From positions 112,594-176,593 of the forward strand of contig SVJZ01000002.1 in NCBI GenBank assembly GCA_015068705.1: a DNA stretch of 64,000 bases. Direction: 5' to 3'. The stretch is from Oscillospiraceae bacterium (GTDB lineage: Bacteria; Bacillota; Clostridia; UMGS1810). A model generated the notes under the pieces. It was not told the origin of the DNA, did not search any database, and worked only from the letters and a program-made list of their open reading frames with translations. Shown here piece by piece: positions 63,958 through 64,000 of this stretch; the first letter of the stretch is position 1; each line of letters begins with the position of its first letter. A program made the translations under genes and the position numbers.

Positions 63958-64000
63958 AAATACCATCTAATCATCGTTTACTCAAGAAAAAATCTTTGAA

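Overview
The window looks like a low-to-mid GC Firmicute of the class Clostridia, probably an uncultured gut or anaerobic-digester lineage. The reasons are surface-layer-homology (SLH) proteins, a meso-diaminopimelate dehydrogenase, near-perfect sigma-A promoters (TTGACA, 17-bp spacer, TATAAT), strong GGAGG ribosome binding sites with frequent GTG and TTG starts, a LipO-type sugar-binding lipoprotein, and CCA-encoded tRNAs. No phage, insertion sequence or CRISPR array was seen. Placement below class is not supported by anything I can read.

Region 1 (about 0.8-23.4 kb, all minus strand) is a carbohydrate locus. Read in transcription order it has an AraC regulator, two Gfo/Idh/MocA-type oxidoreductases, three very large exported proteins (two with SLH segments), a heparinase II/III-type polysaccharide lyase, a GH2 beta-mannosidase, a sugar-binding lipoprotein, a TIM-barrel sugar isomerase, a metallo-beta-lactamase-fold hydrolase and a phosphoesterase/TIM-barrel fusion. 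The layout suggests surface capture and cutting of an acidic or mannose-containing glycan followed by internal processing. No permease for the binding protein is present here.

Region 2 (about 23.4-36.9 kb) is mostly housekeeping: lysS-greA, an unknown gene with recR and a phosphoglycolate-phosphatase-like HAD, ppa, glyA-rarA-cobalamin adenosyltransferase-ddh, a PadR/HAAS-type operon behind a palindrome-covered consensus promoter, and a calcium-type P-ATPase.

Region 3 (about 37-46.7 kb) is transport: azlCD, a mannonate oxidoreductase-like SDR, an NSS sodium symporter behind two paralogous membrane-anchored repeat proteins, an AEC carrier, a Kef-type antiporter and an ECF S component.

Region 4 (about 46.7-57 kb) holds coaX, tRNA-Glu, tRNA-Met, murA with a walJ-like hydrolase, an aldo/keto reductase, a lytic transglycosylase, coaE, polA and a penicillin-binding protein. 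coaE carries six in-frame copies of a 42-bp tandem repeat.

Region 5 (57-64 kb) has a small LacI-controlled operon (alpha/alpha-toroid protein plus class III aminotransferase) with two matching operators, a second AraC regulator, a GT2 glycosyltransferase and an aldose-1-epimerase-like protein. A palindromic dispersed element lies at the right end.
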